A DNA stretch of 36,339 nucleotides from Candidatus Limadaptatus stercoravium (GTDB lineage: Bacteria > Bacillota > Clostridia > Christensenellales > CAG-917). Within the stretch, counting starts at the first letter, position 1. Each line of letters begins with the position of its first letter. Below, in pieces: positions 36,303 through 36,339 of this stretch. Position numbers and translations under genes: made by a program. The stretch covers positions 1 through 36,339 of the forward strand of contig DVJC01000006.1 in NCBI GenBank assembly GCA_018710835.1. Direction: 5' to 3'. The notes beneath the pieces are model-generated. The model saw only the letters and a program-made list of their open reading frames with translations. It did no database searches and was not told the origin of the DNA.

Positions 36303-36339
36303 AAGCCCTCCGCTTTGGATTTTTCGATTGATTATATCA

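Noticed and set aside
1-36339. tRNA or rRNA genes, transposases, phage genes
   Set aside because: No cloverleaf, rRNA or transposase/integrase-like coding pattern was noticed on either strand; a formal scan was not possible.

Overview
This GC-rich window appears chromosomal and comes from an endospore-forming Firmicutes/Clostridia-like genome; spoIVA with a SigE-like promoter and the clostridial-type purine genes support this. All calls come from reading the sequence and the supplied ORF track; no database search was run. Left part: serC-serA (-), then an rnj / glycosyltransferase-like / DUF512 radical-SAM-like / der operon (+), then an Aminotran_MocR-type aminotransferase. That gene's stop codon lies inside a 53-bp tandem repeat. 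Next is a (-) lipoprotein cluster: a 46-aa micro-lipoprotein absent from the ORF track, a discoidin+GH18 lipoprotein, and an unknown lipoprotein. It is followed by an amidohydrolase/prolyl-aminopeptidase-like pair, a CE1-like esterase lipoprotein, a small HTH regulator with an apparent out-of-frame tail, and a 2TM zinc-ribbon protein. The centre is a long purine operon: purE-purM-purN-purO-AICARFT-purD-purLQ-guaB-folD. It is preceded by a strong promoter and a ~160-nt leader with an intrinsic terminator just before purE. To the right is a lower-GC, ATGA-overlapped three-gene (-) operon (2TM Nudix-like protein / PfkB kinase / D-2-hydroxyacid dehydrogenase), then spoIVA, UPF0210 and an ACT-domain protein. 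Most interesting items: the purE attenuator leader with no recognised riboswitch class, the 2TM Nudix-like operon, the 45-bp two-copy terminator repeat at the edge of both accessory clusters, and the alternating 53-bp tandem repeat.
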